Assembly (NCBI RefSeq): GCF_001040945.1
Contig: NZ_CP011930.1
Coordinates: 3,963,021 to 4,027,020 of the forward strand
Reading direction: 5' to 3'
Source: Herbaspirillum seropedicae
GTDB lineage: Bacteria; Pseudomonadota; Gammaproteobacteria; Burkholderiales; Burkholderiaceae_D
DNA length: 64,000 nt
Part shown: piece by piece, positions 46,027 through 55,517 of the stretch
Layout: every line of letters begins with the position of its first letter
Position numbering within the stretch: position 1 is the stretch's first letter
The notes under the pieces: generated by a model
What the model saw: the letters and a program-made list of their open reading frames with translations, nothing else
Database searches by the model: none
What the model was told of the DNA's origin: nothing
Position numbers and translations under genes: made by a program

Positions 46027-46096
46027 TCAAGACTTTTTCGTAAAGAAGCACGCCAGCTTGCGCGCTTCTATCGACCTCAGCCTCAGCCTCGCGCAT

Positions 46097-46993
46097 TCAC
46101 GCCATGATCAGTGAGCGATGCACACTCACCCCTGCCATCACGCCCGACGCCGACGCCATGGTGCCATTGCTGAACACCAGCGCCGCATCGCCGGCGGCGA
46201 ACACATTGGCCACCGAGGTCTGGCGCATGTCATCGGTGCGGATGTAGGGTCCCATCGGCCCCTGCTCGAAGGCGCAGCCCAACTGCATGGCCAGCGGACT
46301 GGACATGTGGACGCGCGGCCCCACGAAGATCGCACCGATGGGCAGGGTGCGACCATCGGCCAGCTCCACCGCATCGATCTCGGGCGCGCTGCCGAGGATC
46401 CTGACGACGGGTGTGCGCTCGATGACGACGCCGCGTTTGCACATCTGTTTCAGTTCCGCCTCTTCCGGTTCAAACTGGCCCTGGGTGAAATAGGTGGTCG
46501 GCCCCCAGTCCGGCAGCAGGATGCCCTGGTGGGTGGAGTGCGGCGAGGTGGCGATCACGCCCAGCCTGCGGTCGCGGACTTCGTAACCGTGGCAATAAGG
46601 ACAATGAATCGCGGTCTGCCCCCAGCGCTCCTGCAGGCCAGGAATGGCCGGCAGCTCGTCGCGCACGCCGGTGGCGAGGATCAGCCGGCGCGCGCGGAAA
46701 TGGCGACCATCTTCCAGCGTCACGCTGGCGCCGTCGGCATCGGCGCTCGCCTGTTCGGCGTAGGCCACGACCAGTTCGAAGCTGGGATAGGCCATCAATT
46801 GCTCCACCGCGATGGCCATGATCTCATGCGGCGGCGTACCGTCCTGGCCGAGAAAACCGTGGGAAGCATCCGAGAAACGATTTCGCGGCTGGCCGGCATC
46901 GATCATCAGGACCGTGCGGCGGGCGCGTACCAGTTGCATGGCGGCCGATGCGCCGGCAAAGCTGGCGCCGACGACGATGACATCGTATTGCAT
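46097..46993 (-). CDS. Thioredoxin reductase-like FAD/NAD(P) oxidoreductase (CPYC)
   Basis: 298 residues: FAD-binding VGASFAGASAAMQL near the N-terminus, redox Cys pair CPYCHGYE (about 137-144), ATGVRDELPAIPG and C-terminal ANVFAAGDAA. It lacks the full thioredoxin reductase NADP domain spacing; such CPYC flavoproteins are common and often of unknown electron acceptor. AAAGGAG precedes ATG 46993; an upstream ATG exists. Downstream of an Rrf2 regulator on the same strand. Confidence 0.88.
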   Translation of the reverse strand: MQYDVIVVGASFAGASAAMQLVRARRTVLMIDAGQPRNRFSDASHGFLGQDGTPPHEIMAIAVEQLMAYPSFELVVAYAEQASADADGASVTLEDGRHFRARRLILATGVRDELPAIPGLQERWGQTAIHCPYCHGYEVRDRRLGVIATSPHSTHQGILLPDWGPTTYFTQGQFEPEEAELKQMCKRGVVIERTPVVRILGSAPEIDAVELADGRTLPIGAIFVGPRVHMSSPLAMQLGCAFEQGPMGPYIRTDDMRQTSVANVFAAGDAALVFSNGTMASASGVMAGVSVHRSLIMA

Positions 46994-47092
46994 GGTGTCT
47001 CCTTTCAAGAGCGCAGGCGTGAGCGGCCCCTCACGCGCTGGCGGGCAGGCGTGGAGGCGGAAAAATCAAACGGGAAACCTGACAAATGGCCG

Positions 47093-47536
47093 TCAATGCG
47101 GCGGCGGTCGCCACGTATGGAAATGCGGACCGACATCCTGGGCCAGAGCCGCCAGGGTGATGCCGGCCAGGCGCTGATCGAGGATGCGGTTGGCTTCCTC
47201 CATCACATCGTCGAGGGCGCGGTTGACGGCGATCTCAACCAGGCAACCGGGCGATTCCTCCCTCGCGCCCAGCGTCACCAGGCGCTCGCCCAGCGCCTGC
47301 TGGACCTGGAGCAGGCTGATCTCCTCCATCGGCCGCGCCAGCGACCAGCCACCGCCGTGTCCCTTGGTGGACGTGACGATGCCCGCCTCGCGCAGCCCGG
47401 CGAAGGTGCGGCGGATGACGACGGGATTGGTGTTGACCCAACCGGCGATCTCTTCCGAGGTCATCGGTGCGTCGGTGCGTTGGCCCATGTGCAAGAGAAT
47501 GTGCAGGGCAATGGAGAGGCGGTCGCTGCGTTTCAT
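47093..47536 (-). CDS. Rrf2-family transcriptional regulator
   Basis: 147 residues: MKRSDRLSIALHILLHMGQR, winged helix SEEIAGWVNTNPVVIRRTFAGLREAGIV and wing STKGHGGGWSLARP. The three-Cys iron-sulfur cluster site of IscR/NsrR is absent (one Cys only, SPGCLVE), as in YwnA-type members. Start ATG 47536; a longer frame exists. Located 99 bp upstream of the CPYC flavoprotein gene, which it likely controls. Confidence 0.92.
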   Translation of the reverse strand: MKRSDRLSIALHILLHMGQRTDAPMTSEEIAGWVNTNPVVIRRTFAGLREAGIVTSTKGHGGGWSLARPMEEISLLQVQQALGERLVTLGAREESPGCLVEIAVNRALDDVMEEANRILDQRLAGITLAALAQDVGPHFHTWRPPPH

Positions 47537-47751
47537 GTAACTTATATTATTACGTAACAAGGGATGCGTCAAACCCGCAAGATATTCCCGTATCACTGGC
47601 TACGTATTCAGTTCGCAGCTCAACCTCGTCGCAACATCTTGCCAAGCTGCGCAACAGCGGCACGCGTGATATCGCGGCCTGTCCCCCGGATAGGGGATAA
47701 TAGCGCCCACTCTCGTTTCAGCCTCATCTGGCTCATCATTGGAAATACGCC

Positions 47752-49962
47752 ATGGAAATCAAAGTCAACTTCCTCGACAAGCTGCGTCTTGAAGCCAAGT
47801 TCGACGACTTTACCGTCATCGCCGACCAGCCTATCCGCTACAAGGGAGATGGCTCGGCGCCTGGCCCCTTCGACTACTTCCTGGCGTCCTCGGCGCTGTG
47901 CGCAGCCTACTTCGTGAAGCTGTACTGCAATACGCGCAACATTTCCACCGAGAACATCCGGCTGTCCCAGAACAATATCGTCGATCCGGAAAACCGCTAC
48001 CAGCAGACCTTCAAGATCCAGGTGGAACTGCCGGCCGACATCGAGGAGGCGGATCGCCGCGGCATCTTGCGCTCCATCGAGCGCTGTACCGTCAAGAAGG
48101 TGGTCCAGCAAGGGCCGGAATTCGTCATCGAGGAAGTGGAAAGCCTGGACGCTGATGCGCAATCCCTGCTGACCCTCAAGCCCGAGGCCGGTGTGAGCAC
48201 GCACATCCTGGGCAAGGATCTGCCGCTGGAACAGACCATCGCCAACATGTCGGGCTTGCTGGCCGAACTGGGCATCAAGATCGAGATCGCTTCCTGGCGC
48301 AACATCATTCCCAATGTATGGTCGCTGCACATCCGCGACGCGCACTCGCCCATGTGCTTCACCAACGGCAAGGGCGCCACCAAGGAAAGCGCGCTGGCCT
48401 CGGCCCTGGGCGAATACATCGAACGCATCAGCAACAACCACTTCTACGCCGGTTCCTACTGGGGCGAGGACATCGCCAACGCCGAGTTCGTGCATTACCC
48501 CAATGAGCGCTGGTTCAAGCCCGGGCGCGGAGACAAGCTGCCCAAGGAAATCCTGGATGCGTATTGCCTGGGGATCTACAACGCCGATGGCGAGCTGCGC
48601 GCTTCGCATCTGGTCGATACCAATTCCGGTAACGCAGAGCGCGGTATCTGCTCGCTGCCTTACGTACGCCAATCGGACGGCGAGGTGGTGTATTTCCCGT
48701 CGAACCTGGTCGAGAATCTCTTTGTCAGCAACGGCATGAGCGCCGGCAATACCCTGCCCGAAGCGCAGGTGCAATGTCTCTCCGAGATCTTCGAGCGCGC
48801 GGTCAAGCGTGAAATCCTGGAAGGAGAGATCTGCCTGCCCGACGTGCCCCAGGAAGTGCTGGCGAAATACCCCGGCATCGTCGCAGGCATCCAGGGCCTG
48901 GAAGAGCAGGGTTTCCCGGTGCTGGTCAAGGATGCCTCGCTGGGCGGCGTCTATCCGGTGATGTGCGTGACCTTGATGAACCCGCGCACAGGCGGCGTCT
49001 TTGCCTCCTTCGGCGCCCACCCGAGCTTTGAGGTGGCGCTGGAGCGCAGCCTGACCGAACTGCTGCAAGGGCGCAGCTTCGAGGGTCTCAACGATCTGCC
49101 CCAGCCGACCTTCGAGAGCAATGCCGTGACCGAGCCTAACAACTTCGTCGAGCACTTCATCGATTCGTCCGGCATCGTGTCGTGGCGCTTTTTCAGCGCC
49201 AAGCCACACTACGAGTTCGTGGAATGGGATTTCTCCAGCCAGGGCGACCATGCCAACGCCGAGGAGGCCGCTACCCTGTTCGCCATCCTCGAGGACATGG
49301 GCAAGGAAGCCTATGTCGCGGTGTACGACCAACTGGGCGCCACGGCTTGCCGTATCCTGGTGCCGGGCTATTCCGAGGTGTATCCGGTGGAAGACCTGAT
49401 CTGGGACAACACCAACAAGGCACTGCTGTTCCGCGCCGATATCCTGAACCTGCATCGCCTGGACGACGAGGCCCTGGCCGCCCTGCTCGACCGCCTGGAA
49501 AACAACGAGCTGGATGAGTACTCCGATATCGCCACCCTGATCGGTATCGACTTCGATGAAAACACCGTCTGGGGCCAGCTCACCGTGCTCGAGCTGAAGC
49601 TGCTGATCCACCTGGCCCTGCAACAGTTCGAAGAGGCGCATGAACTGGTTGGCGCCTTCCTGCAGTACAACGACAACTCGGTCGAACGCGGTCTGTTCTA
49701 CCAGGCCCTCAATGTCGTGCTGGAAGTGGAACTGGATGAGGAATTGGCGCTGGAAGACTACGAGACCAACTTCCGCCGCATGTTCGGTAACGAGCGCATG
49801 GACGCCGCCATCGGATCGATCACCGGAAGCGTGCGCTTCTTTGGCTTGACGCCGACCAGCATGAAGCTCGAAGGCCTGGACCGCCATCAACGCCTGCTCG
49901 ACAGCTATCGCAAGCTGCACAAGGCGCGCGCCAGGTTTGCGCAAGCGGCTGCGGCGGCCTGA
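47752..49962 (+). CDS. ycaO: OsmC-YcaO fusion protein
   Basis: 736 residues. Residues about 1-135 are an OsmC-like domain (GPFDYFLASSALCAAYFVKLYC, with the usual second-Cys region IERCTVKK); the rest is YcaO, with GATKESALASALGEYIERISN (ATP/Mg site) and a tetratricopeptide-like C-terminus (LAALLDRLENNELDEY). E. coli YcaO (about 586 residues) has the YcaO part; the fused OsmC form is known in Proteobacteria. The protein is a cofactor of the RimO ribosomal S12 methylthiolation pathway. No RimO is nearby. Confidence 0.9.
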   Translation: MEIKVNFLDKLRLEAKFDDFTVIADQPIRYKGDGSAPGPFDYFLASSALCAAYFVKLYCNTRNISTENIRLSQNNIVDPENRYQQTFKIQVELPADIEEADRRGILRSIERCTVKKVVQQGPEFVIEEVESLDADAQSLLTLKPEAGVSTHILGKDLPLEQTIANMSGLLAELGIKIEIASWRNIIPNVWSLHIRDAHSPMCFTNGKGATKESALASALGEYIERISNNHFYAGSYWGEDIANAEFVHYPNERWFKPGRGDKLPKEILDAYCLGIYNADGELRASHLVDTNSGNAERGICSLPYVRQSDGEVVYFPSNLVENLFVSNGMSAGNTLPEAQVQCLSEIFERAVKREILEGEICLPDVPQEVLAKYPGIVAGIQGLEEQGFPVLVKDASLGGVYPVMCVTLMNPRTGGVFASFGAHPSFEVALERSLTELLQGRSFEGLNDLPQPTFESNAVTEPNNFVEHFIDSSGIVSWRFFSAKPHYEFVEWDFSSQGDHANAEEAATLFAILEDMGKEAYVAVYDQLGATACRILVPGYSEVYPVEDLIWDNTNKALLFRADILNLHRLDDEALAALLDRLENNELDEYSDIATLIGIDFDENTVWGQLTVLELKLLIHLALQQFEEAHELVGAFLQYNDNSVERGLFYQALNVVLEVELDEELALEDYETNFRRMFGNERMDAAIGSITGSVRFFGLTPTSMKLEGLDRHQRLLDSYRKLHKARARFAQAAAAA

Positions 49963-50209
49963 TCCGGACCATCAGACGGGGCTTTGCCTGCTTCGCAAGA
50001 GGCGGCGGCCCCGTGCTCTCTTCCCCCTCCCTGTTCCTTTCGCTTCCTCACCAACCTGGCTGCGGTCTGCACGTAAGCGTTTCTCCTACTGGCTTGTCAG
50101 AGTTCCTGAACATGGCTTTTAGGGAAACGCCTGATCCCGCGCTACAGGTCACCGTTCCATAATTCTCTGTCGGTCCCATTTCTGCGGGCCACTTCTTGTG
50201 GGTTCGCAC

Positions 50210-50587
50210 ATGCATGGAGCGTCGGGCACTTCTACCGTACTGGTTGTTGAAGACAATAGCGAAGTCCGGGCGCTTTATTCTGAAGTGCTAAGGAGCGACG
50301 GATACCGCGTGCTCGAGGCGGCGAATGGGACACTGGCCCTGAGCGTCCTGTTTGATCGCCCGGGAGACGTGGACGTGATCCTGACCGACCTGCGGATGCC
50401 GTTGATGGACGGTCTGGAGTTGGCTGAAACACTAAAAGCGGATGAACGATTTTCGGCAATACCCCTCGTACTGTTAAGCGCCACCCCGATGACGAACTCC
50501 TGGCATGCGAGAAAGAACTTCGCCGCCTTGCTGACCAAGCCCTGTCCATTGAATCTGCTGCTTTCAACCATTGAAGCCGTGCTCTAG
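50210..50587 (+). CDS. Stand-alone response regulator receiver
   Basis: 125 residues, a CheY-like fold only: acidic pair VLVVEDN, phosphoacceptor Asp in VILTDLRMPLMDG, switch Thr in LLSATPM and Lys in LLTKPCPL. No output domain. ATG 50210 is chosen; a GTG at 50198 is also in frame. Neither has a ribosome site. A histidine kinase gene follows after 148 bp and may be its partner. Confidence 0.85.
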   Translation: MHGASGTSTVLVVEDNSEVRALYSEVLRSDGYRVLEAANGTLALSVLFDRPGDVDVILTDLRMPLMDGLELAETLKADERFSAIPLVLLSATPMTNSWHARKNFAALLTKPCPLNLLLSTIEAVL

Positions 50588-50735
50588 CCAGCGATCGTTT
50601 TGCAATCGATGTCAGGGTGAGCGGATCTGGTCGCGCCATCCGCTCGTCCACGCCCCGCTGCGGCTGTAGCACCTCCACGATTTACTCCTTGAAGAGATGG
50701 GTCAGCACATTCAATAACTAACAAGAGAAAAAGCT

Positions 50736-51941
50736 ATGTCTGGAAGACCGATCCTACGATTGTCCGACTTCATTCGTTCGCGCATGGAACCCATCCTCGA
50801 AGCCTGGGAGGCATTTGCAAAGACGATTCATCCTCCTGCCTTGACGATGGATTCGAAAGCCTTGCGCAATCACGCTTCGCTGATGCTCGCAGCCATTGCC
50901 GACGATCTGGAGAAGACACAGACCGAGGAGCAGGAGATCGCGAAGTCGGAAGGACGGGCGCCCGCCCACGCTGACGACACCGCAGCGGAGACCCACGCCA
51001 TCGCCAGGTTGTTGTCGGGGTTCAGCGTTGAACAGCTGGCTTCCGAATATCGGGCGCTCCGTTCCAGCGTATTGCGGCTGTGGGCGAAGGAGTGGAAAGA
51101 AGGATATGAAACCAACGTGGATGACATTACGCGGTTCAACGAGGCGATTGATCAGGCCCTCGCGGAATCGCTGGCCCGCTATACGAAGCTGCTGGATCAG
51201 TCGCGCAACCTCTTCCTGGCCATATTGGGACACGACCTGCGCAACCCGCTGGGGGCGACCATCCACGGCGCGCAGATCATGCTGCTGGCAGAGGATATCG
51301 ACGATAGGCACCGCAAGATTGCGGCGCGCATCTACAACAGCGGGCAACGCATGAGCAAGCTGGTCGCCGATCTGCTCGACTATACCCGGACCCATCTGGG
51401 ATCTGGACTGCCACTGGAGATCAGCTCCGCCAACGTGGGTGACATCGCGCAACGTGTCATTGACGAAATCTCCACGTCACACCCCGACAAAGTCATCACC
51501 TTGAAGACGTCGGGCGAGCTCAATGGAGAATGGGACAAGGAGCGCATTGCGCAGGCCATTTCCAATCTGCTGGGCAATGCCGTGCAGCATGGCGCCACTG
51601 GCGAAGCGATCAAGGTAGAAATTTCGGCTTCTCGAGGTGAAGTCCATGTGGCCATCAACAATAAAGGCCCCCTGATCCCCGAGGAAAAGCTGCATACGAT
51701 ATTCGACCCGCTCGTGCGCCTCGTCGCCAATGGCGGAGAAGGATCCGGGCAAGGCGGCAGCATGGGACTTGGGCTCTATATCGTCAGAGAGGTGGCAAGC
51801 GCCCACGGCGGCTCCGTTACGGCAAGCTCCTCGACGGCAGAAGGCACCACCTTCACGATCCGACTGCCACGCGATCCATCGAGGCGGCCGGCGGACCACC
51901 AGGCATCACCGCAGGTCCGTCACTGGGAAGGCGACAAGTGA
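50736..51941 (+). CDS. Soluble sensor histidine kinase
   Basis: 401 residues, no membrane segment. N-terminal RsbR/RsbU-like helical region (about 1-155: RSRMEPILEAWEAFAKTIHP, SVEQLASEYRALRSSVLRLW), then H-box LAILGHDLRNPLGATIHGAQ (His about 167) and ATPase motifs NLLGNAVQHG, GGSMGLGLYIVREVASAHGG. Follows the receiver-only gene; a two-component pair is likely. Signal unknown. Confidence 0.92.
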   Translation: MSGRPILRLSDFIRSRMEPILEAWEAFAKTIHPPALTMDSKALRNHASLMLAAIADDLEKTQTEEQEIAKSEGRAPAHADDTAAETHAIARLLSGFSVEQLASEYRALRSSVLRLWAKEWKEGYETNVDDITRFNEAIDQALAESLARYTKLLDQSRNLFLAILGHDLRNPLGATIHGAQIMLLAEDIDDRHRKIAARIYNSGQRMSKLVADLLDYTRTHLGSGLPLEISSANVGDIAQRVIDEISTSHPDKVITLKTSGELNGEWDKERIAQAISNLLGNAVQHGATGEAIKVEISASRGEVHVAINNKGPLIPEEKLHTIFDPLVRLVANGGEGSGQGGSMGLGLYIVREVASAHGGSVTASSSTAEGTTFTIRLPRDPSRRPADHQASPQVRHWEGDK

Positions 51942-51993
51942 GCTGACGCCTCCTCAGCGCACCCACCCTTTCGCATCCTTTCGCATCACTGGA

Positions 51994-52833
51994 TCAACGC
52001 CACCCGCCCTCCATGCGGATATCGCCGCTGCCCAGAACATGGGTCCGGATAGTCGTCGGCCTGGTCAGCAAGGTGATATCCCCGCTTCCCTGAAGCGACA
52101 GGTCTGCTTCTTCGCTAGGGCCAAGCTTGACCTCCCCTGAACCGACCACCTTCACGGTGGCGCGCAGGTGTTCGAGCAGGCTCAGGTCGATCTCGCCCGA
52201 GCCCATCACGTTCGCCGTCACGTGTTGCGCGCGTCCTGCGACCCGGATGTCGCCGCTGCCACAGAGCTCCAGGCGCAAGGCAGCCTGGGAGACGTTGAGC
52301 AAACGCAGATCGGCGCTACCCACCGTTGACCAGGTTTCGATGGCAGGGCCTTCCAGCTCCAGCCGAAGATGGTTGCTATGGAACAGACGCCATTTGAAGC
52401 GGCCACGCAATTGCTGGCTATCCAGGCGCACGTGTTCGATCAGCCACGCTGGGCCACGCAACACCGCCCGCGCCTGTTCGGCGGGTCGCCAGGACACTTC
52501 TGCGGGCAGGCGGATGACCATGCGGGAACCTGGTATCCAGGCCAGTTCGCGCTCGGTGTTGTCGCCCACGCGCTGGCGGCGCTGCCTCATGCCAGTCCAG
52601 AAACGTTTTACCGCCCCAAGCCATCCACCCGCCTCATCGCGCAAATCTGCGAGGTGTTCGCGGCCCAGCCACACGGGATCGCCCAGCGCTGCCGCCGTGG
52701 CCTCCTCGCTGCGGCCACTGGCGGAGGATTCATCGAAATGGTTGCGATAGTCCGCAAGGATGTCGTCGATCTCACTGGGCGCAGCGCCGTGCAAGGCGCT
52801 GCGTAGGGTTCGCAGGAACTCTTCCTTATTCAT
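51994..52833 (-). CDS. DUF1700/DUF2807-type protein
   Basis: 279 residues: N-terminal DUF1700-like region (MNKEEFLRTLRSAL, ADYRNHFDESSASGRSEEATAAALGDPVW) and a C-terminal DUF2807 beta-helix with repeated SGDIRVAG, GSGEIDLS, GSGEVKLG, GSGDITLL, GSGDIRMEG. No clear membrane segment. Overlaps the PadR gene by 8 bp and is translated with it; such PadR-DUF1700 pairs are common and often linked to envelope stress. Confidence 0.85.
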   Translation of the reverse strand: MNKEEFLRTLRSALHGAAPSEIDDILADYRNHFDESSASGRSEEATAAALGDPVWLGREHLADLRDEAGGWLGAVKRFWTGMRQRRQRVGDNTERELAWIPGSRMVIRLPAEVSWRPAEQARAVLRGPAWLIEHVRLDSQQLRGRFKWRLFHSNHLRLELEGPAIETWSTVGSADLRLLNVSQAALRLELCGSGDIRVAGRAQHVTANVMGSGEIDLSLLEHLRATVKVVGSGEVKLGPSEEADLSLQGSGDITLLTRPTTIRTHVLGSGDIRMEGGWR

Positions 52834-53155
52834 GGGTGACTCCGAGGATGGAATTGACGGAGGCAGTGAAGCGCTGCCAATCCTGTTTCTGGGCCGTCAG
52901 CGACAACAAGCCTGCTTCGGTGAGACGGTAGTACTTGCGCGAAGGCCCGCTCTCGGACTCCTGCTGGTAGCTGTCGACCAGGCCGTCGGTCTGCAGGCGG
53001 CGCATCAATGGATAGATCGTCCCTTCCCCCATGTCGACCGCCTGCGCAAGATTGCGCGCCAGGTCATAGGCGTAACTGTCACCCTGGGCGAGCAAGGCCA
53101 GCACGCAGAGCTCGAGCACGCCTTTCTTCAACTGGCTGGGGATGTGATCGGCCAT
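52826..53155 (-). CDS. PadR-family transcriptional regulator
   Basis: 109 residues: PSQLKKGVLELCVLALLAQGDSYAYDLA winged helix and MGEGTIYPLMRRLQTDGLVDSYQQESESGPSRKYYRLTEAG wing-like stretch, the family core. ATG 53155 has AAGGAA upstream. First gene of a PadR-DUF1700 pair; a nested palindrome lies 40 bp upstream and is a probable autoregulatory operator. Confidence 0.92.
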   Translation of the reverse strand: MADHIPSQLKKGVLELCVLALLAQGDSYAYDLARNLAQAVDMGEGTIYPLMRRLQTDGLVDSYQQESESGPSRKYYRLTEAGLLSLTAQKQDWQRFTASVNSILGVTHE

Positions 53156-53193
53156 GGCCTGCTTCCTTCTGTTCAAGTGAGGTATAGCTTATA

Positions 53194-53224
53194 GCAAGCT
53201 ACCTTGCATTGCAAGTTAGCTTGC
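53194..53224. promoter_or_regulatory. Nested palindromes upstream of padR-like gene
   Basis: GCAAGCTA and TAGCTTGC form the outer arms and CTTGCA-T-TGCAAG the inner one. Position just upstream of the PadR start fits an autorepressor site. Confidence 0.75.
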
Positions 53225-53533
53225 CCCATCGGTGTTTGGCTGACTAGGCAAGCCACCTGGCATGCCTCTCACCCATCTTGACCTGACCAGCGCTAGCGCA
53301 TATCCAGTCGGTCGCGCAGCCGATTACGCATCAGATCCGAGGCAGTTTGACGCAGGGCATGGACGTATCTGCCACGCGTTTCCAAGTGCGTTGCTTGGTG
53401 AAAGTGTTCAGCGCGAGCTGGCGGGTCGCACAGGCGAGAGACGACCCTTGGAACGGATGTTCCCGGACCGAGTTAGCTGGGGTAGGAAGGATCGTATGAT
53501 CCGAAGATGGACCTTCGCAAACCGAAACGTACA
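53225..53533. other. Intergenic region, 309 bp, no supported gene
   Basis: Between the padR promoter and the 3' end of the RpiR gene. An open frame exists but lacks a ribosome site and homology. Nothing else is recognised. Confidence 0.5.
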
Positions 53534-54493
53534 CTACTGACACTCAATTCGCAGATCGGTGATGAATCCCTCTCTGCGCTCAAGTGCTGATAATGCTTCC
53601 GATCCAAGGTCTCGCGCGACCAGGTTCATCAGGCCCTCGGAAAACACTACGTATGCACCTATGCTGTTGCTGAAGAAGCTGCTTTCGTGGGGCACAAAGA
53701 AGGCGTACTTCGCAGAAGACACTAACGGAGAGGCGCGATTGTCTGTGAGGGCGATCACATTCAAACCAGCGTTACTGGCCGCTTGAGCTACCTCGGCGAC
53801 GATGCGGGTATAGGGTGAGACGCTGGCCACGACGAGCACATCGCCGCGTTGCAACTGAGCCAAGCCCTCAGCGATACCCTGCCCTGGCGCATCCAGAAGA
53901 CTGACTTCCGAACGTATCATTCCGAGCCCGTAGCAGAGAAAACTCGCCAGTGAGTGCATCTGGCGAACACCATAAATGCGGACATGTCTGGCGCGGGCCA
54001 ATAACTTTACGGCGCCACGCAATTCAACTGCGGAGAGCTGCGCCAAGCAACTCTCCATGTTTCGCGCTGATTCCGCAGCAAGCTGCGCCACGGCCAGAAC
54101 ATCACCTTCATGGCGCCCAGGTCCGTCGGTGATCAAGCGCTGCGCCTGCTGGCTGTAGAAATTACGGTGCGAGCTGGCCAGCCCATCCCTGAAAACGTTC
54201 TGAAAATCGACGAATCCGCTATATCCTAGCCTTGTCGCCAGTCGGGTCAATGTTGATGCATTGACCCCCAACGAGGCAGCCAGGTCAGTAATACTGCGAA
54301 CAGCGACTTCCTCGGGACGCTCAACCAGCTTCGCCAAGACTGCATGCGCCTTAACGCCCAGTGAGAATTCCGCTTTTCCACGTCCTATACGGACGGTCAA
54401 AGAACGCAGCTCCTCAACTGTTCGCGGAACGGAATCGTCTCGCGATTCAGTCGTGCTTGCACGCTTAATCTTGTTTTTCAGCTCTGCGGCCAT
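53534..54493 (-). CDS. MurR/RpiR-family transcriptional regulator
   Basis: 319 residues: N-terminal RpiR helix-turn-helix (SITDLAASLGVNASTLTRLATRLGYSGFVDFQ) and C-terminal SIS domain (about 150-290: RHVRIYGVRQMHSLASFLCYGL, DVLVVASVSPYTRIVAEVAQAA). Last gene of the ABC/C45 cluster, overlapping the C45 gene by 29 bp, so it probably regulates that cluster. Possible operator at 57,799-57,823. Confidence 0.92.
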   Translation of the reverse strand: MAAELKNKIKRASTTESRDDSVPRTVEELRSLTVRIGRGKAEFSLGVKAHAVLAKLVERPEEVAVRSITDLAASLGVNASTLTRLATRLGYSGFVDFQNVFRDGLASSHRNFYSQQAQRLITDGPGRHEGDVLAVAQLAAESARNMESCLAQLSAVELRGAVKLLARARHVRIYGVRQMHSLASFLCYGLGMIRSEVSLLDAPGQGIAEGLAQLQRGDVLVVASVSPYTRIVAEVAQAASNAGLNVIALTDNRASPLVSSAKYAFFVPHESSFFSNSIGAYVVFSEGLMNLVARDLGSEALSALERREGFITDLRIECQ

Positions 54494-55517
54494 CGATCAT
54501 ATGGAATTGCGGTGGTCCATTTCTGGAAGAATAGACCTGCCATTCTATTCGATTCCGGGAAACACGGATATCAGCCGTGGCCAACGTATTCTCGTGATCG
54601 CAATCATCGGACGCATCCCGATAAATTGGGAAATTCTGGTTATCTTGATTGCGCAGGATCGCGAGCGCATCTTTACTGGGATCGGCTGAGTCGGCGAGCA
54701 GTTGGTCACCGACGATTTGCCGCCATCCAGAAGACCCGGTAATTATTTGCGGACGATCACGCAATGACCGATGAATCATATGGTTTGCATGCAGCGAGGG
54801 AGCCTCTACCACTTGAATCGAACAATGCGTATCGATGAATTCCACACTCAGCAAATCAGGAGAATCACGATGCGCCAAAGTCAGATGGAATCCTCCTGCA
54901 CGAGGCGACTCATTTAACAGACGTGTGGCGCCGGCAAGATCCCGCTCGCCTAGAAGAGCACGGACCAGGACCATCCGAGGCACGCCTGCTCCGACATGCA
55001 ATCCGCGTAGATTATTGACGGTCACAGCCAAACCTGAATCCGTCACGGCGATTGTATGACCAGGTAACGATGCAGGATATACAAACGAGGAAAATTTGAC
55101 GCCGCCCACATCCATTTCTGCGATTGCGCAGTGCCCCGCGAAACCAGGATCTCCATCCTCATTGTGAACCAGTCCCCTGACATCTCTGCCAGGAAGAAGA
55201 ACTGTCGTGCATCCGTCTGGAGTCATCGCCAGGACATCACCGCGACAATTCCAAAGAAAGACATCCTTGAGAGGCAGCCCCAACCCATGGGCCATGCCTT
55301 CAAGCTCCCGCCAGCAACTCGGATGCCTCTCCCGCACCAGCGCTTCCATGTGCGCAAGCTTGTCGCTATCGCGCCAGCACATGACCTTATGCCAGGCGGG
55401 ACTATGGATGAGGTGCTCATGTACGGCCTCTCTGCCATATTCTCCTAGCGCCAGACCAGCGTCATATGGCGTTCCAGATATCTTCAGGTATTTCAGCATA
55501 GTGGTGTTACTCGACAT
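54465..55517 (-). CDS. C45-family Ntn-hydrolase (acyl-CoA:6-APA acyltransferase-like)
   Basis: 350 residues with the C45 pattern: DVFLWNCRGDVLAMTPDGCTTVLLPG, in which cleavage before Cys (about 102) would expose the nucleophile, then GLVHNEDGDPG and VNNLRGLHVGAGVPRMVLVRALL. Such enzymes hydrolyse N-acyl or amide bonds (penicillin acyltransferase, carcinine hydrolase). Encoded inside an amino acid ABC transporter operon, so it may process the imported compound. Start ATG 55517 overlaps the ATPase stop by 11 bp; ATG 55499 is an alternative. Confidence 0.8.
   Translation of the reverse strand: MSSNTTMLKYLKISGTPYDAGLALGEYGREAVHEHLIHSPAWHKVMCWRDSDKLAHMEALVRERHPSCWRELEGMAHGLGLPLKDVFLWNCRGDVLAMTPDGCTTVLLPGRDVRGLVHNEDGDPGFAGHCAIAEMDVGGVKFSSFVYPASLPGHTIAVTDSGLAVTVNNLRGLHVGAGVPRMVLVRALLGERDLAGATRLLNESPRAGGFHLTLAHRDSPDLLSVEFIDTHCSIQVVEAPSLHANHMIHRSLRDRPQIITGSSGWRQIVGDQLLADSADPSKDALAILRNQDNQNFPIYRDASDDCDHENTLATADIRVSRNRIEWQVYSSRNGPPQFHMIDGRRAEKQD

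Noticed and set aside
47620..49944. Long minus-strand open frame opposite the OsmC-YcaO gene
   Set aside because: Antisense shadow of a strongly conserved gene; no motif.
53262..53540. 92-codon plus-strand frame between padR-like and RpiR genes
   Set aside because: No ribosome site, Arg-rich shadow-like composition and no homology.
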